A DNA stretch of 64,000 nucleotides from Mesoplasma syrphidae (GCF_002843565.1 NZ_CP025257.1:310001-374000); one strand, 5' to 3'. Counted from the first letter of the stretch, positions 1-10,140 are shown. Notes: generated from the sequence alone by a model not told the origin. Translations and numbers: made by a program.

Positions 1-1384
1 TTGGTTTTCACATTTCATAATAAATTGGAACAGTTGCACCATCTTCAACTGCTTGATTCATAGGATATGTATCAATATAATCTCCGAAAATATTTCTCGT
101 ATCTTTTTCGTTACCCATTAAAGGAGTACCGGTAAAACCTGTTATTTTTGCATTTGGGAATGCTTCTCTCATATATCTTGCATAACCAAATTTAATAATA
201 AATTCTTCTTGCTCTCTTGAAAGCTTTCTTTCTCCGTTAATATTATTTTGAGTTCTATGTGCTTCATCAACAAGAATAAAAATATCAGAACGATTAGTCA
301 AAATACCGGTCTGCTCAGCAAATTTCTGAACAGTTGAAAAATAAATACCAAAATGCTTTTTGTCATTTAATTCTTGAATTAAATCATTTCTTGAAGAAAT
401 ATTTTTAGATTTGTTTCGCAAAAATGTTTCAGCATTTAAAAATCTTTTATATAATTGTTGGTCCAAATCTCTTCTATCAGTAACAAGTAAAATAGTAGAA
501 GTTCCGAATTGCTTTATAATTGCTTTTGTTAAAAATACCATAGTCACAGATTTTCCTGATCCTTGAGTATGCCAAATTATTCCGCCACGATTATCTTTAA
601 TATTTTTTAAATGTTCAATAGTTTTATTAACTGCTCTTATTTGATGAGGAGCTGCCAAATATTTAATAGGACTTTGATCATCAGAATAAAATGAGAAATT
701 AAATATTATGTCTATTATATTTTTTTGTGAGAATAACATTTTGATTGGGTTCATTTTATTGCTTATTTCTCATTTGTTTCATCCATAAAAATGTCGAAAA
801 CCGGCTGTAGTAGAACCGTACTTGGTTGAAATTCTATTTGATACAAAATTTATTATATTAAAATATCAAAGTTCAGGTTTAAAAAATTTTAATGATTCAT
901 TCTGCAAAAATGCCTCATTTAATCCTTCGCTTCCTAATGGTTGTTTTAATTCCAATACAGCTATTGGTAACCCATTTATGAAAAGAACTATATCTGGTAT
1001 TCTTTTTTTATCGACGCCGTTTGTTATTTCAAATTGTCTAAAATAGCCAAACTTATTTAGATTTGAATCTTCAGAAATTAATTTAATTGTCAAGTTTCTT
1101 TCTTCATTTTCATCATATATTTTTATTCCGTCAAATAAAAATTGCATTCCTTTAAAATTCAGTTTTTCAAAAGAGTCAACATTTTTGATAATTTCATAAA
1201 TGACTTTATCTGCTTTTTGTTCATCTATATTATTTATTCTTTGAATAGAATTTTTTAAAATATCAAAATTAATAACTTCAGAGTAATCTTTTCTTTTAAA
1301 ATTTTTATATGTAAGTTTTTCTCATCCCAAATTTTGCAATTCTTCTTCTACATTGTCTTCAAAAAGTTTTTCATTAATAATCAT
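1..1384 (-). CDS. hsdR: Type I restriction enzyme R subunit, 5' part (runs off the window)
   Basis: This is the ATP-dependent translocase and nuclease subunit of a type I restriction-modification complex, cytoplasmic, which cuts unmodified foreign DNA. About 461 N-terminal residues are visible and the frame is still open at base 1 when TGA is read as Trp. In order: an HsdR N-terminal nuclease domain with a PD-(D/E)xK-like stretch (PDIVLF...AVLELK, about residues 110-130), Walker A HTQGSGKS, the DEAH box VDEAH, and the helicase motif GFTGTP. ATG 1384 is chosen because AGAGG lies just upstream and no in-frame ATG precedes it. The gene is divergent from the galactanase. The partner genes hsdM and hsdS are not in the window and may lie to the left. 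Family assignment is confident; whether the gene is intact cannot be judged. Confidence 0.9.
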
Positions 1385-1436
1385 TTCATAACCTCTTTTA
1401 TTTTCATAACTTTTTATTTTTATTATTTTATCATTT

Positions 1437-1450
1437 ACTAACTTGTTAGT
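1437..1450. promoter_or_regulatory. Small perfect dyad between hsdR and the galactanase gene
   Basis: ACTAAC-TT-GTTAGT is a perfect 6+6 inverted repeat in the 134-bp divergent intergenic region. It lies on the upstream side of both start codons, so it could be an operator; chance occurrence in AT-rich DNA is possible. Confidence 0.25.
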
Positions 1451-1489
1451 TCTTTAAATAATAAAATATTTAAGTAAAATATTTGGTAG

Positions 1490-1495
1490 TATAAT
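1490..1495 (+). promoter_or_regulatory. Candidate -10 element of the galactanase gene
   Basis: TATAAT lies 23 bases before the ATG at 1519, with GGAG at 1511-1514 as ribosome binding site. No convincing -35 is visible, which is common in mollicute promoters. Confidence 0.5.
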
Positions 1496-1518
1496 TTAAT
1501 AAATAAATTTGGAGAAAT

Positions 1519-3684
1519 ATGAAAAATATAAAATTGAAACCATTAATGATATCAATCTTTATTTTGCTGACATCATTTTTAGCTACATTTGCTAGTAGTT
1601 GTACACCATCATCTTTAAGAGAAGATTTTCCTGCAAATGGAAAAATTATTACTAATGAAAAATTTATAAAAGGTGTTGATGTTTCTTCTTATGCAGAAAT
1701 TATTGAGCAGAGTACATTAGATAATGGAGAAGTAAAATCTTATAGTAATTTAACAGATGACGAGCAAAAAATTTATTACAATTTTGCTGGTGAAAAAGAA
1801 AACTTATTCAAGATACTCGCAGACAATGGCGCTAATTCAATTAGATTAAGAGTTTGAAATGACCCTTATGAAAATGGCCAAACCTATGGTGGAGGACATA
1901 ACGACATAGATACTAATATTTGGATAGCAAATCAGGCTAAGAAAAATGGAATCAATGATGTCTTATTAAACTTTCATTATTCTGATTTCTGAGCTGATCC
2001 AAGTCGACAATGATTACCTAAAAAATGAGTTGACATTACCAATGAAAAAGAATTGGAAAACGGAATTTATCAGTATACTTTAGATAGCTTGATAAAATTT
2101 GAAAAAGAAACTGGAATAATACCTTCAAAAGTCCAAATTGGTAATGAAATTACAAACGGAAGTTTTTGAAATTGAAAAAGATCAAATACACAATATAAAA
2201 ATTATCAGTATACTTCAAGATTATTAAAAAAAGGTCTTGAAGCAGTTGAAGATTTTGCTCTTTCTAAAAAAGCAAAAATTTCTAAATCAATACACATAGA
2301 TGGAAGCATTACTTTAAAAAGATGAAAACAATTATTGCATATTTATTTAATTGAAGGAGACCTAATTAATTTAGTAGATGGAATAGCTATTACCCATCAT
2401 CCTGATTGAAATGGTAATAGCAAAACTCTTTATGATGTAATGTCATTAATTAAAAGGGAATATAATTTACCGTCATTTGTTTCAGAAACTGCTGCAGTAT
2501 CAACATTTGATGAAACAAATTTGGCAGGAGACATTACTACTTCACAACATAATCCAAACTCATATTACAATATCCCTGATGCTGCTACTCAAATGATTTT
2601 AATAAATTCTATGATGGAAGCAAGTTCACAAGCATTACCAGATAACGAAACTGGAATTTACTGATGAGAACCAGCTTGAATTTTATCTAATAATTCTGGA
2701 TGAGCGACTAGAAAAGGAATAATATATTCAGAACCACTTGATGAACAAAAACAAAAAGATTTTAAGACTGGTAATTCATGATGAAATAGTGGAATTTTTA
2801 CAAATCAAGCAAAGCCATTGCCTGTTTTAAAGGTTATAAAAAATTATGAACGTATTAATCAAAGTAAAGATAATTTGAATTGACATCAAATTACTAATAA
2901 AAGCATTTTTAAAAATTTTAATAAAGATCCAGTTTTAGAATTTTCAAAAATAGCAGGTTTCAAAAATAAGCTTGATATTAATGACTGAATTGATGATCAT
3001 AATTTATTAATATATGATTATTCAACTGAAGCTGATATTTATAAAGCTTTTCTAAAATTAAATCCTAGAATTTTAGAAAAGCATATTACTTATGAAAATA
3101 TTGTTTGAGATCAAAATAAGGAAGCTGGAAAATTAAAAATTAAAAATGCCAAAACAAATACAGTTTATAAACCTTTCGAATTAAGTATTGATTTTAAAAT
3201 TTTGGATTATGAAGAAAATACTTATAGAATAACAGAACCAATTGAAATTGGAAGAAATGATACAAATTGACTCTCAAAAATAGTAGAAGCAGTTCCAAAT
3301 AAAAAAGAGACGATTAAACAAGGAGAGACTGAAATTGATTCATTTATTTATGAGTCAATTAGGCCAGAATTTTACAAAAATGAGTATTATTCGTGAGCTG
3401 GAAAAAGTAATAATGCATTAGTTTTTTATGATGATAAAAATGGCGAAAATAGATTTTTAGATACTAAAATTTTAAAGAATAATAATACAAAAATTTTCAA
3501 AAATAAAAAAGTTGATTATTCTTATTTAGCGAAAAATTCTCAAGCTTGGCAAAATGTATTATCAATCGGAGAATATGAAATTAGCTTGGTTTTTACAAAG
3601 AGAATTGAATTTGAAAATTTTGGATTGGAAAATTGAAAGGAACTTGGTGGGTTTGCAATTAAAGCCAAAGTAAAGGTAATTTAA
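1519..3684 (+). CDS. Surface-anchored arabinogalactan endo-beta-1,4-galactanase (GH53) lipoprotein
   Basis: Predicted to hydrolyse beta-1,4-galactan side chains of plant pectin at the cell surface. The 721-residue product begins with a lipoprotein signal peptide with lipobox Cys28 (FASSC). The catalytic domain, about residues 45-400, carries GH53 hallmarks: LRVWNDPY, GGGHND, NFHYSDFWADP, then GNEITNG with the presumed acid/base Glu210, and VSETA with the presumed nucleophile Glu323. The C-terminal 300 residues are not recognised and may bind carbohydrate or extend the enzyme from the membrane. Many Trp are encoded by TGA, so the gene is adapted to this genome's code rather than a fresh import. 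It is monocistronic, and no sugar transporter or beta-galactosidase lies beside it. GH53 is confident; exact substrate is inferred from the family. Confidence 0.88.
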
Positions 3685-3777
3685 AAGGTAAACAACTCAT
3701 TTAGAAACTGAAAAAATTTAGTAATTTTTGATGCTTATTTTTGATAAAATTAAGAAAATACTAGAAAGAAAAAACGT

Positions 3778-4542
3778 ATGGAAAAAATTACATCAGTAGC
3801 AAATTCTAAAATTAAAGAGATTTTAAAACTGAAAGACACTAAATATCGTAATCAAAGTCAGCGTTTTATTGTTGAGGGGTTTCATTTAGTTATGGAGGCC
3901 CTAAATAAAGGAACAGTTCTTACAATTTTGGGAACTGGACATGGGATTGAAAGCTTAACTAGTAATATTAAAAATGCTGATCAAATTATTGAAATTTCTG
4001 ATAGCATTGCTCATAAGTTAAGTGATACTGTTAAAACACAAGCAGTTTTCGCTGTTTGTGAAATGCCAAAACCATCGATTGATTTTCAAAATAATATTCT
4101 TCTGCTTGATAAAGTACAAGATCCTGGAAATATTGGAACCCTAATTCGTAGTGGGGCTAGCTTTAATTTCAAAACTATTATCACTGCACCTAATTCGGTT
4201 AGCTTTTATAATGATAAAGTGCTACGATCAACACAGGGAACATTTTTTGATGTAAATTTGATTAATGATGATTTAATTTCTGTAATTAAACTTTTAAAGA
4301 CAAACGGGTATACAATTATTGGGACCGAACTTCATAGTAGTTACAAAAAACTGGCAGATTTGGAATGTCAAAAGTATTCTAAAGTTGCTCTATTAATCGG
4401 AAATGAAGCACAAGGAATTAGTCAAACACTACTTGACTATATTGATTTAAATGTAGTGATTGAAATGAGAGCCGGAATTGAATCTTTAAATGCTGGGGTT
4501 GCTGGGTCTATTATTATGTATCAGCTTTACAATAAAAAATAG
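3778..4542 (+). CDS. TrmH/SpoU-family RNA 2'-O-methyltransferase
   Basis: A 254-residue SPOUT-class methyltransferase that transfers a methyl group from S-adenosylmethionine to a ribose 2'-OH in rRNA or tRNA. The N-terminal substrate-binding domain (residues 1-95, with RFIVEGFHLV) is followed by the knotted catalytic domain. All three SpoU motifs are visible: DPGNIGTLIRS with the catalytic Arg, LLIGNEAQGIS, and the C-terminal IESLNAGVAGSI. The target nucleotide cannot be read from sequence; the closest named relatives are 23S rRNA methyltransferases of the RlmB/TsnR type. The next gene starts 9 bases downstream with a ribosome binding site on the stop codon, so the two are probably co-transcribed. 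Confidence 0.9.
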   Translation: MEKITSVANSKIKEILKLKDTKYRNQSQRFIVEGFHLVMEALNKGTVLTILGTGHGIESLTSNIKNADQIIEISDSIAHKLSDTVKTQAVFAVCEMPKPSIDFQNNILLLDKVQDPGNIGTLIRSGASFNFKTIITAPNSVSFYNDKVLRSTQGTFFDVNLINDDLISVIKLLKTNGYTIIGTELHSSYKKLADLECQKYSKVALLIGNEAQGISQTLLDYIDLNVVIEMRAGIESLNAGVAGSIIMYQLYNKK

Positions 4543-4551
4543 GAGAAATTT

Positions 4552-5076
4552 ATGAATACATTTACATTGGTTTTTTTACTAATTATGATAGCATGCATAC
4601 TTGCGTCACTTGTAACTTTTTTAATATCTCTTTATTTGCGTTTTGTCAAAATTACTGAAACAAGCTTTTCAAAGCAGGTAATTAAACGTAAAAAACATGC
4701 TGAACGTCGAATTGGTTGCGAAATTGCTTCAACTATTTTGTTAATTGCAGCAATGTTCATTTTTCTTCCAATTTTTATTTTATTTTTGGATAATGTCAGC
4801 TTGGAAAGTTTTATTGGAATCGTGATTACTTGCTTAACATTTGCAATTACTTCAATTATTGCTGTTTTTTTATACTTCACTAAGCTAATTAATCGTGATG
4901 AAAAAAAGTATACTTTTGAAGCTTGAAAAAAGCTTGAAATTGATAATCAGTGATATAAAAATTTTTGTGATAATTCCGATGATGAAATTAAAGTAAAGTA
5001 TTTTAGCAAAAAGATCAAAATGAACAACCGTCGAATACAAGAAATTATTGATTACTTTGAAGAATTTAATAAATAA
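4552..5076 (+). CDS. Two-helix membrane protein of unknown function
   Basis: A 174-residue protein I do not recognise. Four stretches could span the membrane: residues 4-28, 58-78 and two adjacent segments near 85-108. They are followed by a charged cytoplasmic tail that holds two TGA-encoded Trp. It lies 9 bases after the RNA methyltransferase gene with AGGAGAAATTT before the ATG, implying translation from the same transcript. No catalytic motif is seen. Expression is likely because reading frame, codon use and ribosome binding site all agree. Confidence 0.7.
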
Positions 5077-5720
5077 AAAAATATTTTTAAAAAAATTGAA
5101 CGCTAGTTTTTTATTTAAAGTCCGAGCTTACAAATTTTGAAGTGTGATTTTTGTCAATATTAAAGCTCGGCGTTTGCAAATATTAATATCATTTTGGAAA
5201 AAAACTTGATGCTTCTTAAAAGCATTAAAGTTAACTGAAAAATATGGCATTATTAGAACTATCAAAATTAATATAAATTCCATATTCAAGATACAAAACA
5301 ACATGTTTATTTGTTTTACCTATAATCAATTAAATATACTTTGCATTAAAATATTTATATTACATATTTATTGTCACGATTTCTTTAAAAAAGAAGCATT
5401 CTCATTGAAACAATACAAGCTGCTCTAAAGCCATTTTGCAAATCAATATGAAAAAACATACTGCAAATATGAATAAACTTTAGAAAATAAGTTACCTTTT
5501 TTGTGCATTTGCTATGAAAGTTTTTCAATGCATAAATTGTTTCTAACAACTTATAAGTTTTGTGAAAAAATATTTTTTAATGCTTGATAAAAGTTGGAAG
5601 TTACAATATAGTTAAGACAATGAACCGCTTTCAATTAAATTTGCGTGCCATATTTAATAGATGAAAGTGATGTTTTTTTGCATAGTAGCAATCTTTTAGA
5701 AATTACTTTTGGCTTTAAAA
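5077..5720. other. Long intergenic region with no gene recognised
   Basis: About 640 bases without a coding frame on either strand. One perfect 8-bp inverted repeat, CCGAGCTT (5122-5129) with AAGCTCGG (5163-5170), encloses a 33-base loop that has a further ACAAA/TTTGT pairing. It has no T-run, so it is not a classical terminator. The region ends in a strong terminator (5721-5764) that has no gene directly before it, which leaves room for an untranslated RNA or a decayed gene. Confidence 0.4.
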
Positions 5721-5764
5721 AAACCTTGAACCCTTTTCCGGTTCAAGGTTTTTTTTTTTTTTTT
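5721..5764 (+). terminator. Strong intrinsic terminator with a 16-T run
   Basis: Perfect 12-bp arms AAACCTTGAACC and GGTTCAAGGTTT around a 7-base loop, followed by T at 5749-5764. The nearest upstream stop codon is 645 bases away. The hairpin therefore ends a long untranslated tail, an unrecognised RNA, or shields the downstream lipoprotein gene. Confidence 0.85.
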
Positions 5765-5836
5765 AAACTTTTGTTATTACTTTTGTTATATTTTTATTTT
5801 GTGCTTATAAAACAATAAGTAGAAAGGCAAAATAAT

Positions 5837-6754
5837 ATGAAAAAATTATTAGTAATATTAGGTGCAATGAGTTTAGCTACAACAGTAAGTATTTCTGCAG
5901 TAGCTTGTACTCCTAAAGTAAAAGAAGAGAAAAGAATTATTAGCAAAGATGGTGAGTCAGCGTATGAAATAGCTGTAAAAAAAGGATTTGAAGGAACTGA
6001 GGACCAATGACTAGAATCATTAGTTGGTAGAGAAGGCAAAAGTGTATATGATATTGCCAAAGAAAATGGTTTTAAAGGAACACCATCAGATTGATTAAAA
6101 ACTTTAATTGGTGAAAAAGGTGACAAGGGTGAAAAAGGTGACAAGGGTGATCAAGGAGTAGCTGGAAAAGATGGAACTAATGGTAAAGATGGAGCCAAAG
6201 GTGACAAAGGTGAAAAAGGTGACAAAGGTGACAAAGGAGTAGCTGGAAAAGATGGAACTAATGGTAAAGATGGTAAAGACGGAGCCAAAGGTGAAAAAGG
6301 TGACAAAGGCGAAAAAGGTGACAAGGGTGACAAAGGAGTTGCTGGAAAAGATGCAAATCTTGAGGATGTTAAAAAACTTTTTGATGAGTTAATAAAAAAA
6401 CAAGAAGAGGAAGTAAAGTTACTAAAAGAAAAACTTGCAAATTTAGAAAAAGAAAATTCGAAGATTAATAATGAACTTTTAGAGCAACGTAAAGCAAAGT
6501 TTAATGCGGCATCAAAAATTTTTAAAGAAAAATTTAATGGCTTAAAATTCCATAGTAAAAAAGATTTTAACGAATTTAGAGACATTATTGATAAACTAAT
6601 AGAAGAATTTAAAGAAAAATTTATGGGCCTAAACTTTCAAATAAGAGAAGAAAATACAGAATTACCTGGAGAACAAAAACGAATTAGACTTATCTTATGA
6701 AAAGATGGGGTATGAGATCAATCGGATTCTATTATTTTAAATTTCGAGCACTAA
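5837..6754 (+). CDS. Collagen-like repeat lipoprotein
   Basis: A 305-residue surface lipoprotein with signal peptide and lipobox Cys24 (SAVAC). Two copies of a short repeat of the form YEIAVKKGFEGTEDQWLESL occupy residues 40-95. That repeat commonly precedes collagen-like tracts in Firmicutes proteins. Residues about 95-175 are uninterrupted Gly-X-Y triplets (GEKGDKGEKGDK, GKDGTNGKDGAK), the collagen triple-helix signature; a predicted coiled coil of about 50 residues follows and could trimerise the stalk. The C-terminal 70 residues are unrecognised. At DNA level the triplet region contains a near-identical duplicated block, so its length may vary by slippage. The ribosome binding site AGAAAGG lies before the ATG. 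A role in adhesion or host contact is inference. Confidence 0.88.
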
Positions 6755-7059
6755 ACACTTTTTAGCAAACTGCATTATAAAAAATAAATGCAAAAAATAT
6801 GACTAAAAAGTACTTTTTGAAAAATCGAGTAATGACTTTTTTATAAAAAAACATAGCAAGTTTCCAGACAAGAGACAAGCATTAATAGAAACTATTATAG
6901 AAAAATTTCTTTAGAGAATTGAGTTGTCATAAATTTTTCATTCGGAAAGCAAAAAATAACCAAAATCATGCTCAGTTTAATATCAAAGCAAAAGATGGTA
7001 TATAACACTTAAAATATTGAAATGTGATGGTGAGTAGTTAAAATTTCAATAAAAAAAGG
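6755..7059. other. Intergenic region with a possible gene remnant
   Basis: No intact gene. On the + strand a run of about 34 codons ending at the TAG near 6912 reads like protein (KFPDKRQALIETIIEKFL at its end) but has no start or ribosome binding site. It may be the relic of a lost gene; I cannot name its family. Confidence 0.25.
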
Positions 7060-7086
7060 AAAAATGTCGCAAGGAGCGACATTTTT
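7060..7086. terminator. Bidirectional terminator between convergent genes
   Basis: A perfect 11-bp hairpin AAAAATGTCGC / GCGACATTTTT with a 5-base loop. It has A-runs before and T-runs after, so it can terminate transcripts from both the lipoprotein side (+) and the SDR gene (-). Confidence 0.8.
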
Positions 7087-7098
7087 CAATATTAATAA

Positions 7099-7935
7099 TT
7101 ATTTAACATGTAAATCAGTTGCAGGAATTTTTAATTTATCCATATCATTTCGGATACTATTAATTTTTTCTTCGGCATGTTGATAGGCATCACGCCCAGC
7201 AAATATGTGAACGGGCAATTGTTCATTTAATTTTGTAATCTTAATAATAAAATCGCAGTATTTGTCTGGATCACCATCTTGATTTTTATCTCACGTTTTC
7301 AAGCTATCAAATCATTGATTGCGTTCTCTTTTGTAATCTTCAATCAATTCTGATCCGAATACAAGAGAAGTCGAACTCAAGAAGTTAGTTCTAAAACCGC
7401 CTGGCTTAATTGATGAAACAGTAATTCCTAAGGGCTTCAATTCATGAGCTAATGATTCAGTTCATCCATCAGTTGCAAACTTAACAGCCGCATAGGTACT
7501 GTTATATGGAACTCCGACATATCCCCAAACTGAACTTGTTGTAAAAATATGTCCTGACTTTTGTGATCGCATTACTGGTAAGACTGCACGAGTAACGTTC
7601 ATTGTTCCAAATAAATTAACCTCAAAACATTCACGAATTTCAGCATCACTTGATTCTTCAAATGTTCAAAGTTGCCCATAACCAGCATTGTTTAGTAAGA
7701 TGTCAATTCCTTCAAATTTTTCAACAGCTTTTTCAACAGCATTGTCAATTTCTTTTTGATTTGAAAGATCAACTTTTAAAACCAATAAGTTAGCGTGGTT
7801 ACCCAATTGACTTATTAGTTTTTCTGGATTACGAGTAGTTGCAGCTACTTGGTATCCTTGTTCTAGTAAGCGTTTGGTAATTCCTAAGCCAAAACCTTGA
7901 CTAGCTCCTGTAATAAACCATGTTTTATTTTTCAT
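7099..7935 (-). CDS. Short-chain dehydrogenase/reductase
   Basis: A 278-residue NAD(P)-dependent oxidoreductase of the classical SDR family. It shows the Rossmann cofactor motif TGASQGFG at residues 9-16, NNAGYG at 81-86, the catalytic Ser pair TTSSVWG near 134-135, and YAAVK with Tyr148 and Lys152. The proton-relay chemistry should therefore be intact; the substrate, an alcohol or ketone, cannot be told. The ATG at 7935 is preceded by AAAGGAGG, a near-perfect ribosome binding site. The gene is divergent from a MerR-type regulator and its promoter has the unusual 19-bp spacer typical of MerR control, so it is probably induced by a small molecule or stress sensed by that regulator. Confidence 0.92.
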
Positions 7936-7947
7936 AATTGTACCTCC

Positions 7948-7994
7948 TTTTAGTACTAAAACTATAATAAAACATTGTAGTTACTATAATGCAA
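7948..7994 (-). promoter_or_regulatory. MerR-type promoter and operator of the SDR gene
   Basis: On the minus strand TTGCAT (7989-7994) and TATTAT (7964-7969) are separated by exactly 19 bp, the over-long spacer that MerR activators untwist. The spacer lies within an almost perfect 19-bp dyad, CATTGTAGTTACTATAATG on the plus strand (7973-7991). A second, perfect 14-bp palindrome, TTTTAGTACTAAAA, lies at 7948-7961 near the expected transcription start. MerR binding is inference from geometry and gene context. Confidence 0.6.
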
Positions 7995-8376
7995 GTGATA
8001 TTTTCAAAATAATTTAAATAGGCAAGCAAGATACTTGCAAGGCAATAAAACCAAAAATATATTATCACTAAATACTTCAATTGAATTTTACTTTAGAGTG
8101 AAAAAAGTAGTAATTATGAGTGTGTTATCAAAAGACACATCAGTTTTACTAATTTGCAAATTTACTGCCTCAGTATTTTCCTAGAAGCACGATTCTTTAT
8201 ACTCAACTGAAATAATTCTATACAGTAGTTATAATAGACTTTACTTAGATCTTATTATAAAATGTATAGCAAATTGACTAGTTATTTTACAAATGATGTT
8301 AAATGATTTTTTTAAAAAAAAGGCTTTTTAAAAAAACAAATAATTTGTTTGATATAGTAATGAAGTTGGAGGTTAT

Positions 8377-8799
8377 ATGGATAAAGTAGGAATTAAAGAG
8401 CTATCAAAACTTTTTAATGTATCTGAACAAACAGTTAGATTTTATGATTCTAAGGGTCTGTTTCCGTTTTTTTATCGCGAATCTAATAATTATCGATTTA
8501 CATATGAAAAAGATTTGCAATGATTTAGAATGGTTTTTTTGCTAAGAAAATCAGGAATGGAAATTAAAAATATTCAGCGTTACATTAATTTATGTATGGA
8601 AGGTGATCAAACTTTGATTGAGAGATTAGAGATTATTCAGAGTCAAAAAATTAGTCTTCAATCTAAAATTGATGATCTTCAAGATGAAATGCGAGTTTTA
8701 ACTAGCAAAGAGCAACATTATCAAATGGTGATTGAAACTGGAACAGTAGATGATTGAAATCCCGTTAATTTTAAGGAGCTTCTTCAAAAAACTAACTAG
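8377..8799 (+). CDS. MerR-family transcriptional regulator
   Basis: A 140-residue DNA-binding regulator. The winged helix-turn-helix at the N-terminus (IKELSKLFNVSEQTVRFYD, residues 6-24) is followed by the second MerR helix pair around YRFTYEKDLQWFRMVFLLRKSGM and a long dimerisation helix at residues 80-115. No cysteine cluster for metal binding is visible, so it fits the family branch that senses organic compounds or aldehyde and redox stress. GGAGG precedes the ATG. It is transcribed away from the SDR gene, 441 bp apart. The SDR promoter carries MerR-type geometry, making that gene the likely target. Confidence 0.9.
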
Positions 8800-8975
8800 C
8801 AACAAAAAATACATGCAATGCATACAATTTTATAAAAACGAAATTTTAAAAATGTTGGAGTCATAGTATTTTTTAAGTAATATAAGACGTATTAAGGTTT
8901 TTTAAGATTATTTGAATTATACTAAAGTTGCCTACAAGTTAAAAAACTTGTTTGTGCACGAAGGGTAATTTATAT

Positions 8976-10085
8976 ATGATTAAATTATTAGTTCTTATTA
9001 GCGGAACTGGAGTTATTGCAGCGCCGATAGCACCAATGGTAAGCTTAAATACAATTCAAAAATTAGATAGTACATCAGCAAGTGATACAAGTTTTTCGTT
9101 AAACCCACAAGTTCAACTTTTTACTAGAGAAACAATTGCAAAATCTAGCCGTTTTGTTGGAAGCGGAGTTGAGACTTCAACTTCTGTTAAAGATGAACCA
9201 ACTAGTATTAATCTAAACTGACTCATAGGAAATAAAAGTGTGACTGTAGGAACATATGATGCAATTATTATTATGGATCAAGAAACAATTTCTCAATCTG
9301 CTCAAAGTGTTTTATTAACTAGAGTTGATATTGAAAATAACTCTGAAGTAAAGTGAGTCGGATCAATTAAAAATAAAAATGAAGATGGAAAATTAATTTC
9401 AGCATTTGACTTAAATTTGAAATTTTACTTTGCTGAAAATGGCAGAGCAATGTTAAGAACTGAGTTAACACACACTGCAGTTGATGCAAAAGATAATTAC
9501 AATGCATCGACAAAAGAACATGGTATTAATCTTTTCTTTAAAGGAAAAGCAATTAATTTTTTTAAAGAGCAAAATAATAATTCAGTAGATCAAAGCTTTG
9601 GAGAGACTATTATTAGAGAGTGAAATATTGATGCTTCAAATAGTCTCGTAGTAGTTGATAAAAGTTTAAAAAGCTCATCAAGAGTTTCAGGACTAAGTGG
9701 CACATTGCTAAGTATTCCTAAAAATATTGAAAAAGTTACCCGAGTATCATATGAAGGAAATTTAAAAAGTGCTGTGGTTGCTAATCCAGTCAACTGAAGC
9801 ATAATTTATAGTTCGTTTAATTTATTTAAAAATGAGACTGCTTCAACTGCTACGCACATGGTTTTTGATAGTGAATTCCGAAGTGCATATAATACACCTG
9901 AGTCAGGAGAAGTGTCATCTCTTTTAAAAATGCAACTAATAATTGATTTGGATTATAGTAAAAATTACACAAAATTTACGCCTTTGGCAATTATTGAACT
10001 AGATAATAGTAAAACTAATCCTGCAAGTAACTCATGATTAGAGACTACTTATGTTTTTGATAAAGTTAAACTTTGAGTTAATTAA
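8976..10085 (+). CDS. Secreted or membrane-anchored protein of unknown function
   Basis: A 369-residue protein with an N-terminal hydrophobic signal (MIKLLVLISGTGVIAA) but no lipobox Cys, followed by a Ser/Thr-rich, beta-strand-rich extracellular part. I recognise no domain. ATG 8976 is chosen over the in-frame TTG at 8952: AAGGG (8962-8966) precedes it and the protein then begins with the signal sequence. Trp codons are TGA throughout. It stands alone, ending at a terminator (10111-10140). Non-lipidated secreted proteins of this layout recur in the window (the decayed gene at 20560 and the giant protein at 21449), which suggests a surface-protein class. Confidence 0.75.
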
Positions 10086-10110
10086 AAATTATTTTTATTT
10101 TCTAGTAACA

Positions 10111-10140
10111 GTCGCTTAATTAAATTTAAGCGACTTTTTT
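10111..10140 (+). terminator. Intrinsic terminator
   Basis: Arms GTCGCTTAA and TTAAGCGAC around a 6-base loop, then a 6-T run, 25 bases after the preceding stop codon. Confidence 0.85.

Noticed and set aside
5122-5170. Stem CCGAGCTT/AAGCTCGG as a terminator of the preceding membrane protein gene
   Set aside because: The loop is 33 bases and no T-run follows the second arm.
5794-6585. Two minus-strand frames with Ser/Pro-rich repeats
   Set aside because: They are the antisense shadow of the Gly-X-Y repeats of the collagen-like lipoprotein.
8952-8975. Upstream TTG start for the secreted protein gene
   Set aside because: No ribosome binding site and it would bury the signal peptide; ATG 8976 has AAGGG upstream.
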